Of a DNA stretch of 64,000 nt, positions 26,701 to 34,747 are shown in pieces; the first letter of the stretch is position 1; each line of letters opens with the position of its first letter. The notes beneath the pieces were generated by a model that had not been told where the DNA came from, did no database searches, and saw only the letters and a list, made by a program, of their open reading frames with translations. Source of the DNA: Hyphococcus luteus. GTDB taxonomy: Bacteria; Pseudomonadota; Alphaproteobacteria; Caulobacterales; Parvularculaceae. The stretch spans positions 434,001-498,000 of the forward strand of contig NZ_PJCH01000005.1 of assembly GCF_002943565.1 (NCBI RefSeq). Reading direction: 5' to 3'. The translations under genes were made by a program, and so were the position numbers.

Positions 26701-27384
26701 ATGATTATCGTCCATCATCTCGAAAACTCCCGCTCGCAGCGCATTCTCTGGCTGCTCGAAGAGCTGGGGCTTCCTTACGAGGTCAAGCGCTATAACCGCG
26801 ACAAGACCACCAATCTGGCGCCGGCTGAGCTGAAAGCCGTTCACCCCCTCGGCAAATCGCCGGTGCTGGAGGACGAAGGCGAAGTCTTCGCCGAAACCGG
26901 CGCCATCATCGATCATGTACTCGATCAGTATGCGGAGGGGAAACTGCGTCCGCCGCGCGGCACGCGCGAATTCGAACGTTATCGCTACTGGATGTATGCG
27001 GCGGAAGGAAGCTACATGCCGCCGCTGGTGTTCACGCTTTTCCTTAATCGCATGGAGACCGCGCCTATGCCTTTCTTTGCGCGGCCTATTGCAAAGAAAC
27101 TCGTCAAGGCGGTGCGCGACGGTTATCTCGATCACACCATGAAAGCGCAATATGATTATCTCGAAGCTGCGCTTGCTGATGCGCCCTGGCTTGCGGGCGG
27201 CGACATCACCGCCGCCGACATCATCATGAGCTTCCCCGCAGAGGCGTTTTCGGCCCGCGGCTCCAAAAATCAAAATGGGGGCGATTATCCAAACATCGCC
27301 GCCTATCTGATGCGCTTTCAGGCGCGGGACGCCTACAAACGCGCGCTGGAGCGCGGCGGGCCTTACGCGCTTCTCAGAGCCTGA
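26701..27384 (+). CDS. Glutathione S-transferase family protein
   Basis: 227 residues. The N-terminal thioredoxin fold (1-80) begins 'MIIVHHLENSRSQRILWLL' with the Ser/Arg active-site region, and 'VHPLGKSPVLEDEGEVFAET' carries the cis-Pro and the glutathione gamma-glutamyl contact (ET). An all-helical C-domain follows from about residue 90, with 'APWLAGGDITAADIIMSFP' as in the GST superfamily. Substrates are unknown. It is very close to the old-yellow-enzyme gene and likely co-transcribed. Confidence 0.93.
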   Translation: MIIVHHLENSRSQRILWLLEELGLPYEVKRYNRDKTTNLAPAELKAVHPLGKSPVLEDEGEVFAETGAIIDHVLDQYAEGKLRPPRGTREFERYRYWMYAAEGSYMPPLVFTLFLNRMETAPMPFFARPIAKKLVKAVRDGYLDHTMKAQYDYLEAALADAPWLAGGDITAADIIMSFPAEAFSARGSKNQNGGDYPNIAAYLMRFQARDAYKRALERGGPYALLRA

Positions 27385-27612
27385 CCCCATAACCAGCCCA
27401 CTCATTCGGAGAGAAGAAGATCAGACGCTCTCATCATCAAAACGATGTGTTTCCGGCTCTGCTCTTTAAGAGCAAGAGCTCGGACGGCATCGGGTTCTGG
27501 CTGACGAACGTCTGTCCATCCGTTTCATCAGGGATCTGCACGTCCTGAACAGGGCTCTTGGATAACGAATTCGTGCGCGCCCGCCACGCCTGCGCCATAA
27601 TCGGGACTTTCT

Positions 27613-27640
27613 TTGGACGCCGGCGTTACCTAGATAGGAT
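27613..27640 (+). promoter_or_regulatory. Possible sigma-70-type promoter of lolA
   Basis: TTGGAC (27613-27618) and TAGGAT (27635-27640) are 16 bases apart and about 25 bases upstream of the lolA start codon. The rest of the spacer 27385-27612 holds only a hairpin around GCTCT...AGAGC (27457-27480) and nothing else that I can identify. Confidence 0.3.
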
Positions 27641-27664
27641 GCCGAAAAGCCGGAGTTTTACGCC

Positions 27665-28483
27665 ATGAGCCTTGCGGTGATGTCCGCCCTTTCGCTGATC
27701 TGCCTCGACGCGGCCGCAACGGCGCGCGCGCCGCTGCCGGCTCCGCCGACTGAAGCGACAATGGCGGCTGCGTCGGTTGCCATGGCCGCCGCGACTGCAC
27801 AGACGGAAAGCGCCGCGCCCGAGACAACGCTCGAAACGACGGCGCCGGAAACGACAAAAGTTGACGCCGAACCGGCGCCGCTTCCCGAGGCGCAGGATCT
27901 TGCCGTCGAGGGCGTCGCCGGCGACCCGCTCGTCTTCGCGGAAGAAAGCGACAAAGCCGTCGCCGACAAGCTCATCGCCTATATCGAGAATATCGACACG
28001 CTGCAGGGCGACTTCACGCAAGTCGCGCCGTCAGGCGCGGTGTCGGAAGGCAAGTTTTACCTGCGCCGCCCGGGTCTGTTGCGCTTCGAATACGAACCGC
28101 CGCAGCCGCTCTTGATCGTCGCCAATGGCGGCATGGTCTATGTGCATGACGACGCGCTCGACACCACCGATTCCTATCCGGTGGGGAAAACGCCGCTGAA
28201 ATTTCTGCTCGGCAAAAAGATCGACCGCGACGACGCGAAGATTGTCGCGGTCGATCGCGGCGTCGACAATGTCGCCGTCACATTCGCGTCAGAAGACGAA
28301 GAGACCGAAGGCGACCTCACCCTGATCGCGAGCGCGCCGGATCTTGTTTTGCGGCGCTGGATCGTCCGCGATCTCCAGGGCGGGATCACCGTCGTCACGC
28401 TGGACAACATTGTCGCAGGCAAGCGCCTCGCCAACCGGCTTTTCGCCGCGCCCGAAGCGGGCGGCCGGTTTCTGGACAGATAA
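27665..28483 (+). CDS. lolA: Outer-membrane lipoprotein carrier protein LolA
   Basis: 272 residues. LolA takes lipoproteins released by LolCDE and carries them through the periplasm. The family core starts about residue 98: 'LIAYIENIDTLQGDFTQV', 'GKFYLRRPGLLRFEYEPPQP' and 'LIVANGGMVYVHDDALDT' match. The C-terminal part 'KFLLGKKIDRDDAKIVAV' and the final 'NRLFAAPEAGGRFLDR' are less conserved. An N-terminal signal peptide is followed by about 60 residues of Ala/Thr/Glu/Pro low complexity ('TTLETTAPETT'), longer than in E. coli LolA. Confidence 0.88.
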   Translation: MSLAVMSALSLICLDAAATARAPLPAPPTEATMAAASVAMAAATAQTESAAPETTLETTAPETTKVDAEPAPLPEAQDLAVEGVAGDPLVFAEESDKAVADKLIAYIENIDTLQGDFTQVAPSGAVSEGKFYLRRPGLLRFEYEPPQPLLIVANGGMVYVHDDALDTTDSYPVGKTPLKFLLGKKIDRDDAKIVAVDRGVDNVAVTFASEDEETEGDLTLIASAPDLVLRRWIVRDLQGGITVVTLDNIVAGKRLANRLFAAPEAGGRFLDR

Positions 28484-28585
28484 AGGGCTTGCCGGGACCG
28501 CCTTGCCATTTTGTAACAGTGTCACACGCAAGTTTTTTTTCGCGTTCCTATTGAAAAAACGCCTCCTGATGCGTTAATGTAACAG

Positions 28586-28733
28586 TACGCGATAGGCATC
28601 AAAGGTTGGGCCGGCGTTGCCCCCCCGCTTGCAGGCCCGACAGAGCCGGTCGCGTCGCCGGAATATCCCCTCCCGGCGTAGGCGCAACAGCGCAGCTTGG
28701 CGTCCGATCTTAACAGGTCGGACGCCTTTTTCT
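28586..28733 (+). ncRNA. Candidate small RNA ending in a strong terminator
   Basis: A sigma-70-like box pair lies upstream (TTGAAA at 28551-28556, TAATGT at 28575-28580, 18-base spacer). About 150 bases of strongly structured sequence follow, with stems GTTGGGCC/GGCCCGAC and CGCCGG/CCGGCG, ending in a terminator at 28699-28731. There is no convincing open frame. It does not match the 4.5S RNA core motif as I know it. An extended lolA 3' untranslated region is the alternative. Confidence 0.35.
28699..28731 (+). terminator. Rho-independent terminator
   Basis: An 11-bp stem GGCGTCCGATC/GGTCGGACGCC (one G-U pair) with a six-base TTAACA loop is followed by TTTTTC. It ends transcripts coming from lolA or from a small RNA between 28586 and this point. 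Confidence 0.85.
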
Positions 28734-28788
28734 TGCCCCCTAGTTCTCGCATGCTCGGATCGCTACATGCCGGGGGAAAGGATTTTCC

Positions 28789-29385
28789 ATGGACGACACC
28801 GAACTCGAAGCGCTGGAGCGCGAATTGCCCGGCCTCGCCCGGCTCTCCCGTTTCGCCCGCTCCCTCGACCGCATTCCCTGGTTCGCCAATATCGGCGAGG
28901 GACTGACCCCCGGGGCGAAAGCGGCGGCGGACGACTATTGCGCCGGGCTCGGCTTTCCCGACGCCGAGATCGCCATGCTCCTCGATTGGGAGGATGCGGC
29001 GGCGGTCGCCGAGAGCCTCGACTGGCAGAGCCCCGCCTGGGAGGCCGAAGAGTCCCTGCGCGCCGATCTCACCGGCCGTGCGCTCGATCTGTTGTCCGAG
29101 GACGCCCTCAGGATCGGCATGGCGCTGATCGCGGAAAAGGTCTCGGAGCCCGCCAAGGACGCGGTGGAGGAGCTTTCCTATCTCAGCGATCTCGACGACG
29201 AGCAGATCAAAACCTTATGCGTCGGCGCGGCGGTGCAGGCGGCGAACGGCGCCGCCCTCGCCTTGATCGCCGCCGCCGACACGGACTTCGAAGCCGAAAA
29301 CCACCCGCTGGCGGCGAAGTTCCGCCTGTTCGAATTCGGCCGCTGGCCGGTCTCGATCACCGGCTCGTCCTTCAACCTGTTCTAA
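28789..29385 (+). CDS. Hypothetical cytoplasmic protein
   Basis: 198 residues, family not recognised. It is rich in Ala, Leu, Asp and Glu and seems fully helical, with pairs of short repeated helices such as 'LARLSRFARSLDRIPWF' and 'KDAVEELSYLSDLDDEQIK'. There is no signal peptide; the region 'AAVQAANGAALALIAAAD' is mildly hydrophobic. Its last 14 bases overlap the 3' end of the opposite-strand TauE-like gene. No function is proposed. Confidence 0.7.
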   Translation: MDDTELEALERELPGLARLSRFARSLDRIPWFANIGEGLTPGAKAAADDYCAGLGFPDAEIAMLLDWEDAAAVAESLDWQSPAWEAEESLRADLTGRALDLLSEDALRIGMALIAEKVSEPAKDAVEELSYLSDLDDEQIKTLCVGAAVQAANGAALALIAAADTDFEAENHPLAAKFRLFEFGRWPVSITGSSFNLF

Positions 29386-30142
29386 AATCCATCAGGGCGG
29401 CCACAAGCAGATAAACGGCGATGGTCGTCAGGATGATCTTGAAGCCGCGCCGGAAGGTCGCCTCCGGCATGGCGCGCAAGTAGTGCGTGCCCGCATAGGT
29501 GCCGGCGAAGCCCGAGACGAGGATCGCCGCGATCAGCCAGGCCCAGTCCCCATAGGCGAAACCCAAAAGCCCGAACGCGGCGATCTTGAAGACATGCTGG
29601 ATCACCATGGCGGCGGCGTGCGTGGCCACAAGATTGAGCCGTTTGAGCCCCGTGACGGAGAGCATCGCCGCGACGAGTGGCCCCGTCGCCCCGAAAAACA
29701 TGGTGAGGACCCCAGTCACGACGCCGGTGATGAAAAACGTCCAGGGGCCGGGGGCGAAGCCTTTCAGCTTCGGGCCCCAGAGCGACCAGATGACGAACAT
29801 GCCGACCCCGCCGCGCAGGAGCCAGACCGGCGTCTCCATGGCGAGCCGCCCGCCGATCGCCGCCCCGATGAGCCCGCCGAGGCTGAACCACAGGACGATG
29901 CGCCAGACCACCTCTTTCCTCTGGAGATAGAAACGCCCGCCATTGGCCCCGGCCTGCGCCGCCCCGTGGACCGGCACCACCGCCGCAGCGGGGAAAACCG
30001 TGCTCATGATGGCGAGGAGCGCCAGCCCGCCGCCGAGCCCGAAAGCCGCAGTAATCGCCGCGGTGAAGAAACTGGCGAAGACCACGAGGCCGGCCGCCCA
30101 GAGCGGCGCGGCCTCTGGTAAAATTCCGGCGAACGCGTCCAT
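29372..30142 (-). CDS. Sulfite exporter TauE/SafE family membrane protein
   Basis: 256 residues and about eight membrane segments, in two similar halves as in the TauE/SafE family. Each half carries the family's Gly-rich helix: 'FGLGGGLALLAIMSTVFPA' and 'FFGATGPLVAAMLSVTGLK'. These proteins export organosulfonates, sulfite or related anions; the substrate here is unknown. I start at ATG 30142, behind GGAG, since a 35-residue upstream extension looks non-membrane and unconserved. It converges on the hypothetical gene ending at 29385 with 14 bp overlap. Confidence 0.88.
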   Translation of the reverse strand: MDAFAGILPEAAPLWAAGLVVFASFFTAAITAAFGLGGGLALLAIMSTVFPAAAVVPVHGAAQAGANGGRFYLQRKEVVWRIVLWFSLGGLIGAAIGGRLAMETPVWLLRGGVGMFVIWSLWGPKLKGFAPGPWTFFITGVVTGVLTMFFGATGPLVAAMLSVTGLKRLNLVATHAAAMVIQHVFKIAAFGLLGFAYGDWAWLIAAILVSGFAGTYAGTHYLRAMPEATFRRGFKIILTTIAVYLLVAALMDFRTG

Positions 30143-30282
30143 CGCCGCCGCTCCTACGCCGCGCCGGCTCTCCCGGCAATCGCCCCCGCGCCCAAAACCC
30201 GGCTTGACGGTCCCGCGCCCGGACCCTATGCGAGCCTTGTCTTTCACCCTCCTTTCCTCCCGGCCAGCGAGTTCAGCTTCCC

Positions 30283-31086
30283 ATGAAAATCACCACCTGG
30301 AACATCAACTCCGTCCGTCTACGGATTGATCAGGTCACGCGATTTCTGAAGGAGGAAGCCCCCGACGTCTTATGCCTTCAGGAAATCAAATGCCTTGAAG
30401 ACAACTTTCCGTCGAAAGCGCTTGTTGCGGCCGGCTACGAACACCACGCCGTGTCGGGACAGGCGGGCTATCACGGCGTCGCCATCGTTTCGAAACTGCC
30501 GCTGAAGAATGTCGAAAAGCGCGGCTTTTGCGAAAAAGGCGATTGCCGCCATATCGCCGCGAGCCTGCCCGGCGGCTATCGCGTGCATAATTTCTACGTG
30601 CCGGCCGGCGGCGACGAACCGGATCCGAAAAAGAACGACAAATTCGCCCACAAGCTCGACTTTCTGGACGAGATGGCGGGCTGGTTTTCAGAACTCGGGC
30701 CGCGCTCGAAAGCGATCCTTGTGGGCGACCTTAACGTGGCGCCCTGCGAAAACGATGTCTGGTCGCACAAGCAACTCCTGAAAGTCGTCTCGCACACGCC
30801 GGTCGAGGTGGAGCGTCTCGCGAAAGTCATCGACGCCCATGGCTGGATCGACGTCGCCCGCGAACTTATTCCCGAGCCGGAAAAGCTTTACACCTGGTGG
30901 TCTTATCGCGCGAAGGACTGGCGCGCCTCGAACCGCGGCCGCCGGCTCGACCATATCTGGGTCAGCCCCGCCTTGAAAAAAGCGGCGCTTGGAAAAGGCC
31001 GCGACGCCTATCGCATCCACGATGACGCCAGAGGCTGGGAGCGCCCGTCGGATCATGCGCCGGTCTCGCTGACTTTCGACCTTTGA
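30283..31086 (+). CDS. xth: Exodeoxyribonuclease III
   Basis: 267 residues. An AP endonuclease and 3'-5' exonuclease of base-excision repair. The metal and catalytic motifs are in order: 'TWNINSVRLRIDQV', 'LCLQEIKCLED' (metal Glu), 'LVGDLNVAPCENDVW' (Asp-Asn), 'RRLDHIWVS' and the terminal 'PSDHAPVSL'. The length is as in E. coli XthA. The gene is followed by a 439-bp spacer carrying two linked repeats. Confidence 0.96.
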   Translation: MKITTWNINSVRLRIDQVTRFLKEEAPDVLCLQEIKCLEDNFPSKALVAAGYEHHAVSGQAGYHGVAIVSKLPLKNVEKRGFCEKGDCRHIAASLPGGYRVHNFYVPAGGDEPDPKKNDKFAHKLDFLDEMAGWFSELGPRSKAILVGDLNVAPCENDVWSHKQLLKVVSHTPVEVERLAKVIDAHGWIDVARELIPEPEKLYTWWSYRAKDWRASNRGRRLDHIWVSPALKKAALGKGRDAYRIHDDARGWERPSDHAPVSLTFDL

Positions 31087-31137
31087 GCAGAAGAGCGCTG
31101 ACCCGCAGGGACCTCCCTGTCATGGCCTATCCTTGTG

Positions 31138-31213
31138 CGACTCGCCACGGCTCGACCGTGGCGTCCAGAAGATTGGGGGCCGCTGGACCCCACGCTTAAA
31201 GCGTGGGGAGTCG
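31138..31213 (+). repeat. Cloverleaf-like double-hairpin repeat, copy B
   Basis: The outer CGACTC/GAGTCG stem, hairpins GCCACGG-ctcga-CCGTGGC and CCCCACGC-ttaaa-GCGTGGGG, and the GTCCAG/CTGGAC inner stem match the copies at 16049-16122 (opposite orientation) and 62186-62262. It lies 50 bp after xth. The 98-99 bp MITE-like element follows 35 bp later. Confidence 0.85.
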
Positions 31214-31248
31214 AAAACGGGCGGCCAGGGTTTGCGGCGCGCGCTGCC

Positions 31249-31347
31249 GTGAAACAATTTGCGTATTTCCATTTTCTCCTTCTTTTAAAACGGCGTCATT
31301 CAAGGCTTTCAGACGAGTTTGGCGCCATTTGCGTAAAAATGTTTCAC
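31249..31347 (+). repeat. 99-bp MITE-like element, copy B
   Basis: Ends GTGAAACAATTTGCGTA and TGCGTAAAAATGTTTCAC form imperfect terminal inverted repeats. It aligns over its whole length with the reverse complement of 15907-16004. Downstream, up to the aminotransferase gene (31526), I see only an AT-rich stretch at 31452-31475 and no gene. Confidence 0.75.
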
Positions 31348-31525
31348 GCGAGAACGCCTTGCTTTCCGCTGTCCTTAGCGCAGGCCCGCGTCAAGGCTCT
31401 CAAGGGACAACCCTTGAGAACACAATAAAGCCTTCGCAGACCCTGCGGACGAAATTTAATTTATTAAATTCTATCCCCGCTTTGGCGTCCGGCTTTATGC
31501 TGGCGCCCGCCGCCGCCGCTCGCCG

Positions 31526-32635
31526 TCAGACAAAGGGCGCAAGCGCGGCGGTGAGCGCGTCAATGTCGTTTTCGTCATTATAAAGATGAACCGAGACGCG
31601 CACCGCGCCGAGGCGCGTGTCGTGGGCGACGCCCGCTTCGGCGAGCGCCGCCGCCGCCGCATCGTAATCGCGCACGCGGATCAACGCAGCGGAGCCGCGC
31701 GCGCCCGCTTTCGCGCTCGACAACACCGCCTCGTCCGGCAGCGCATCGAACAGCCGCGACAGCAACGCCTGGTTATGAGCGTAGATCGCCTCGACGCCAT
31801 GGGCGTTGATGATCTCATGCGCGGCGCGCGCGCCGGCGAAAGGTGCGATCGAGGGCGTGCCGCCCGTAAAGCGCGCCGCGCCCGGCGCATAGTCGAAATG
31901 ATGAATGTCGAATTCGAACGGGTCGGCGTGGGAGAACCAGCCCACATCGAGGGGCGCGCATTCATTTGCAGTTTCAGGATCGGCCCAGAGATAAGCCGCG
32001 CCCGCCCCGCCGCACAGATATTTCAGCGACGTCCCCACGGCGAAATCCGGGCGCCAGTCATTGAGCTTGAGGGGAACCGTTCCCGCCCCTTGCGCGGCGT
32101 CGATCAGCGAATATACGCCCGCCGCGCGCGCCCTTTTTGAAATCTCCGCAATCGGGGCGAACACGGAGGAATTCGAATAAACCAGCATGGGGACGACCAT
32201 CTGCACGTCGCCGGCGAAAGCCCTTTCCCACGCATCCGGATCGGCGAGCGCCTCGCCGCCAGGCAGAAACTCAAGCTCATAGCCATGACGCGCCCCTTGC
32301 GCCAGCGCAAAGCCGACCGTCGGGAAAGCGTCTTCGGTCAGGACGATTTTGTTACGGCCCGGGCGTTCCGGCAGCGAGAAAAGAATTTTCGCAACGCCGG
32401 CCGACACATTCGTTTGCGGACAGATGTCTTTCGCATCGGCGCCGATGACCGGCGCCAGTCCTGTTTTGAAACGTTCGAGCGTATCGAACCATGGCCCCCA
32501 GACATTGAAGCCTTCGGTGCGCCAGGGCTGAGCGTAGCCTTCGGCGAGCGCCGCGTCATAGCCTTTGGGCTGCGCGCCGACGGAATGAGAGAGGAAGTAA
32601 TGCTTCCCCGGCAGGTGAAACTTGTCCTTGTCCAT
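31526..32635 (-). CDS. Class V aminotransferase, kynureninase-like PLP enzyme
   Basis: 369 residues. A PLP-dependent fold-type I enzyme. The Schiff-base Lys is in 'VGTSLKYLCGGAGAAYLW'; 'SLIDAAQGAGTVPL' holds the conserved Asp, and 'PQTNVSAGVAKILFSL' the phosphate site. The start 'FHLPGKHYFLSHSVGAQPKG' resembles kynureninases and isopenicillin-N-epimerase-type enzymes. The substrate is not certain. It overlaps the universal stress protein gene's stop region almost directly (start 32635, stop 32637), which suggests joint transcription. Confidence 0.85.
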   Translation of the reverse strand: MDKDKFHLPGKHYFLSHSVGAQPKGYDAALAEGYAQPWRTEGFNVWGPWFDTLERFKTGLAPVIGADAKDICPQTNVSAGVAKILFSLPERPGRNKIVLTEDAFPTVGFALAQGARHGYELEFLPGGEALADPDAWERAFAGDVQMVVPMLVYSNSSVFAPIAEISKRARAAGVYSLIDAAQGAGTVPLKLNDWRPDFAVGTSLKYLCGGAGAAYLWADPETANECAPLDVGWFSHADPFEFDIHHFDYAPGAARFTGGTPSIAPFAGARAAHEIINAHGVEAIYAHNQALLSRLFDALPDEAVLSSAKAGARGSAALIRVRDYDAAAAALAEAGVAHDTRLGAVRVSVHLYNDENDIDALTAALAPFV

Positions 32636-32636
32636 T

Positions 32637-33134
32637 TTATCCTGTGAGGCGTCTTAGCTCGTCACGCGTCATGGCCCCGGGCACCACCGTCACCGGGATC
32701 GGCCGGCCGCCGAGATAAGCGGGCTTTTTCGCCAGCGAGGCGACCAAAGGACCCGGCCCTTCCGCTTTCGCCGAAGCGCCAAGCACGAGAATCGAAATCA
32801 GGGGGTCCTCCTCGATCAGCCTGCTGATCTCATCGACCACTTCGCCTTCGCGAATGAGCGTTTCGGGATCCTCGCCCGATTGGGCTTTCACCTCCGCGGC
32901 GAATTCATGCAAGAGGGTTTCGGCCTTCTCTTCCGCTTCGGCGCGCATGGTTTCCGCCACTGTCGCCCAATGGCCGAATTCCGGCGGCTCGATAATGGCG
33001 AGGAGCGCCACCTTCGCATTGGAGCGCTTGGCGCGCCGGCCGGCGAAAAACGCCGCCAGGCGCGCCTCGGGCGCGTCCGACGCGATCACCAGGAATTTTA
33101 TCCGGTCGCCATTTGCCGAAGAGGTCTCGCTCAT
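32637..33134 (-). CDS. Universal stress protein (UspA) family protein
   Basis: 165 residues. A single Usp domain: 'KFLVIASDAPEARLAAFF' at the start, 'KVALLAIIEP', 'LISILVLGASAKAEGPGPLVASLA' with a degenerate ATP-loop, ending 'IPVTVVPGAM'. The classical G-x2-G-x9-G(S/T) site is only partly kept, so nucleotide binding is uncertain. The ATG at 33134 (MSETSS) was chosen over 33152. It sits directly upstream of the aminotransferase gene. Confidence 0.8.
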   Translation of the reverse strand: MSETSSANGDRIKFLVIASDAPEARLAAFFAGRRAKRSNAKVALLAIIEPPEFGHWATVAETMRAEAEEKAETLLHEFAAEVKAQSGEDPETLIREGEVVDEISRLIEEDPLISILVLGASAKAEGPGPLVASLAKKPAYLGGRPIPVTVVPGAMTRDELRRLTG

Positions 33135-33235
33135 GGGCTCACCATGCCCCATAACGCCGCCATCCGTCTACTTGAGCGCCATACCTTGACCGGGCATGCC
33201 GGCGGGGCTAGGCGCAGCGAGAAAAGGGAGCGCCC

Positions 33236-33760
33236 ATGCGCGGTTATTTCGGGATCGGATCGGAACGCATATCGAAGGCGATGAATCTCGGCGCCGTCCT
33301 CAGAACCGCGCACGCCTTCGATGCGAGCTTCGTCTTCACCGTGAACGCCCATCACAACGCCCGCGAGGTCAATCTCGCCGACACGTCCAAGAGCGGGACG
33401 CATGTGCCGCTTTACGAATGGGACAGCCTCGAGGAGATGCGCCTGCCCAAGGGCTGTGTCCTTGTGGGGGTCGAACTCGACGAGACCGCCGTCGACCTGC
33501 CGAGCTTCCGCCACCCGCTGAACGCCGCCTATTTTCTGGGCCCGGAAAAGGGCAGCCTGTCGCCGGAGGCGGCGGCGCTGTGCACGCATCTTGTGAAAAT
33601 TCCGACGCGCTTTTGCGTCAATCTGTCCGTCGCCGCCGCCCTCGTCATGTATGACCGCACGGTCTCCATGGGCGGCTATGCGCCGCGCCCGGTTTCCGCT
33701 GGCGGTCCGGTCATGGCGCCGCCCCCGCACGCCGAATGGCGCAAGCCCCGAAGGCGTTGA
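33236..33760 (+). CDS. RNA methyltransferase, TrmH/SpoU family
   Basis: 174 residues. A small SPOUT methyltransferase that 2'-O-methylates RNA. The three family motifs are in order: motif 1 'KAMNLGAVLRTAHAFDA', motif 2 'AAYFLGPEKGSLSPEAA' and motif 3 'CVNLSVAAALVMYDR'. GGGAG precedes the ATG by eight bases. It has no N-terminal extension, which resembles the small TrmL-like group, but the target RNA cannot be told. A strong terminator follows at 33772-33798. Confidence 0.88.
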   Translation: MRGYFGIGSERISKAMNLGAVLRTAHAFDASFVFTVNAHHNAREVNLADTSKSGTHVPLYEWDSLEEMRLPKGCVLVGVELDETAVDLPSFRHPLNAAYFLGPEKGSLSPEAAALCTHLVKIPTRFCVNLSVAAALVMYDRTVSMGGYAPRPVSAGGPVMAPPPHAEWRKPRRR

Positions 33761-33771
33761 ACAAAAGAAAA

Positions 33772-33798
33772 ACGCCGCCGGAGACCGGCGGCGTTTTT
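33772..33798 (+). terminator. Rho-independent terminator
   Basis: ACGCCGCCGG/CCGGCGGCGT with an AGA loop is followed by TTTTT on the plus strand and preceded by AAAAA, so it can act on both the SpoU gene and the converging MarR gene. Confidence 0.85.
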
Positions 33799-33820
33799 CC
33801 TGACTGAAAGACAGCCCCGC

Positions 33821-34384
33821 TTAACGGCGACGTGTCTTGCGCTTGGCCTTTTTCTTGGCGGTCTTGCGCTTGGCGGCTTTCTTCGCCGGGGCTTTTTTCT
33901 TGGCGGTTTTCTTTTTGGTCGCCTTTTTCTTCGCCGGGGCGGCGGCGCCGTCGGCCATCTTGTCGAGGGCTTCGGCATAGGCGCGCAGCGCCTTCATGAA
34001 GGCCGCCTGCTGGGTTTTCGGCAGGACCGCAAGCGCGGCGTTTTCAGCCCGCGCCACCTTGGCGTTGGCGGCGTTAAGCATGCGCTTGCCGGCGGCGGTG
34101 ATCGAGACGGCGTTGGCGCGGGCGTCTTCCTTGGTGCGCTTGCGCGACAGGAGGCCCTTTTTCATCATCCGCGCGATCATGTCGGCGAGCGTCGAGCGGT
34201 CGATGCCCGTATGCTGGACGAGGTCGGTCTGGCTCAGCCCGTCATTGGCGGCGACCACATGCAGCACTTCATATTGCCGCGGGGTCGGGCCGGAAGCGCC
34301 AACTTCGGTCGAATAAAGGTCATGGGCGTATTGCTGCGCGCGGCGCAGAAGATGGCCCGGGGAGTTCTTGAGAGAGTAAGCCAT
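33821..34384 (-). CDS. MarR-type regulator with a lysine-rich histone-H1-like tail
   Basis: 187 residues. A winged-helix MarR domain covers about 10-145: 'PTPRQYEVLHVVAANDGLSQ', the recognition helix 'GIDRSTLADMIARMMKKGLL' and the wing 'RKRTKEDARANAVSI'. From residue 151 to 187 the chain is nearly all Lys, Ala, Thr and Arg ('KKKATKKKTAKKKAPAKKAA'), like bacterial H1-type DNA-coating proteins. Such a tail probably raises general DNA affinity. The target genes are unknown; the regulator is divergent from a Nudix gene across a 363-bp spacer. Confidence 0.9.
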   Translation of the reverse strand: MAYSLKNSPGHLLRRAQQYAHDLYSTEVGASGPTPRQYEVLHVVAANDGLSQTDLVQHTGIDRSTLADMIARMMKKGLLSRKRTKEDARANAVSITAAGKRMLNAANAKVARAENAALAVLPKTQQAAFMKALRAYAEALDKMADGAAAPAKKKATKKKTAKKKAPAKKAAKRKTAKKKAKRKTRRR

Positions 34385-34747
34385 TTTATTCTCCGTTCTT
34401 GGCTCTTGATGGGTGATTTGACCGCCAAAGAGCCGCTTGCTGCGGCTTTAGGTCAACAGAAAGTCCGTTTACGGCTAATATCGCGGAGGAGCAGCGGAAA
34501 CGGCGTGCGGCGTTCTGCGCGAGATCAGAAAACAGGACGTTTTGCATGAGTCTCATGGCTGTGTAAATTGGCCGCTCGTTCATTCGCGCTTTAATCAAGG
34601 CGCTTCCCGCAACAAGCAGCGAAAGGCGTGTCTTGAGAAATGCATATCGCGCATCATTGATTAAATTGCAACCGTGTCCGCTGCGATAAATAGGCTTTAG
34701 GCGGATATTCAGCGGACTGTGATCAACTTTTTGTCAGGATAGAAACA
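34385..34747. other. 363-bp divergent spacer, partly AT-rich
   Basis: This separates the start of the MarR-type gene from the start of the Nudix gene. GGAG stands just before the MarR ATG. On the plus strand, 34650-34740 is AT-rich with TTGCAA (34667) and GATAAATAG downstream, a weak promoter-like pattern. I see no gene or repeat here. MarR regulators often bind such spacers to control themselves, which would be an inference here. Confidence 0.3.

Noticed and set aside
28586-28733. 4.5S signal-recognition RNA as the identity of the lolA-downstream RNA
   Set aside because: The GGTCAGG...GGAAG-AGCAGC core expected of that RNA is absent from the stretch.
31452-31475. An AT-rich patch as an origin or attachment site
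   Set aside because: It is short, has no repeated boxes and no adjacent integrase or replication gene.
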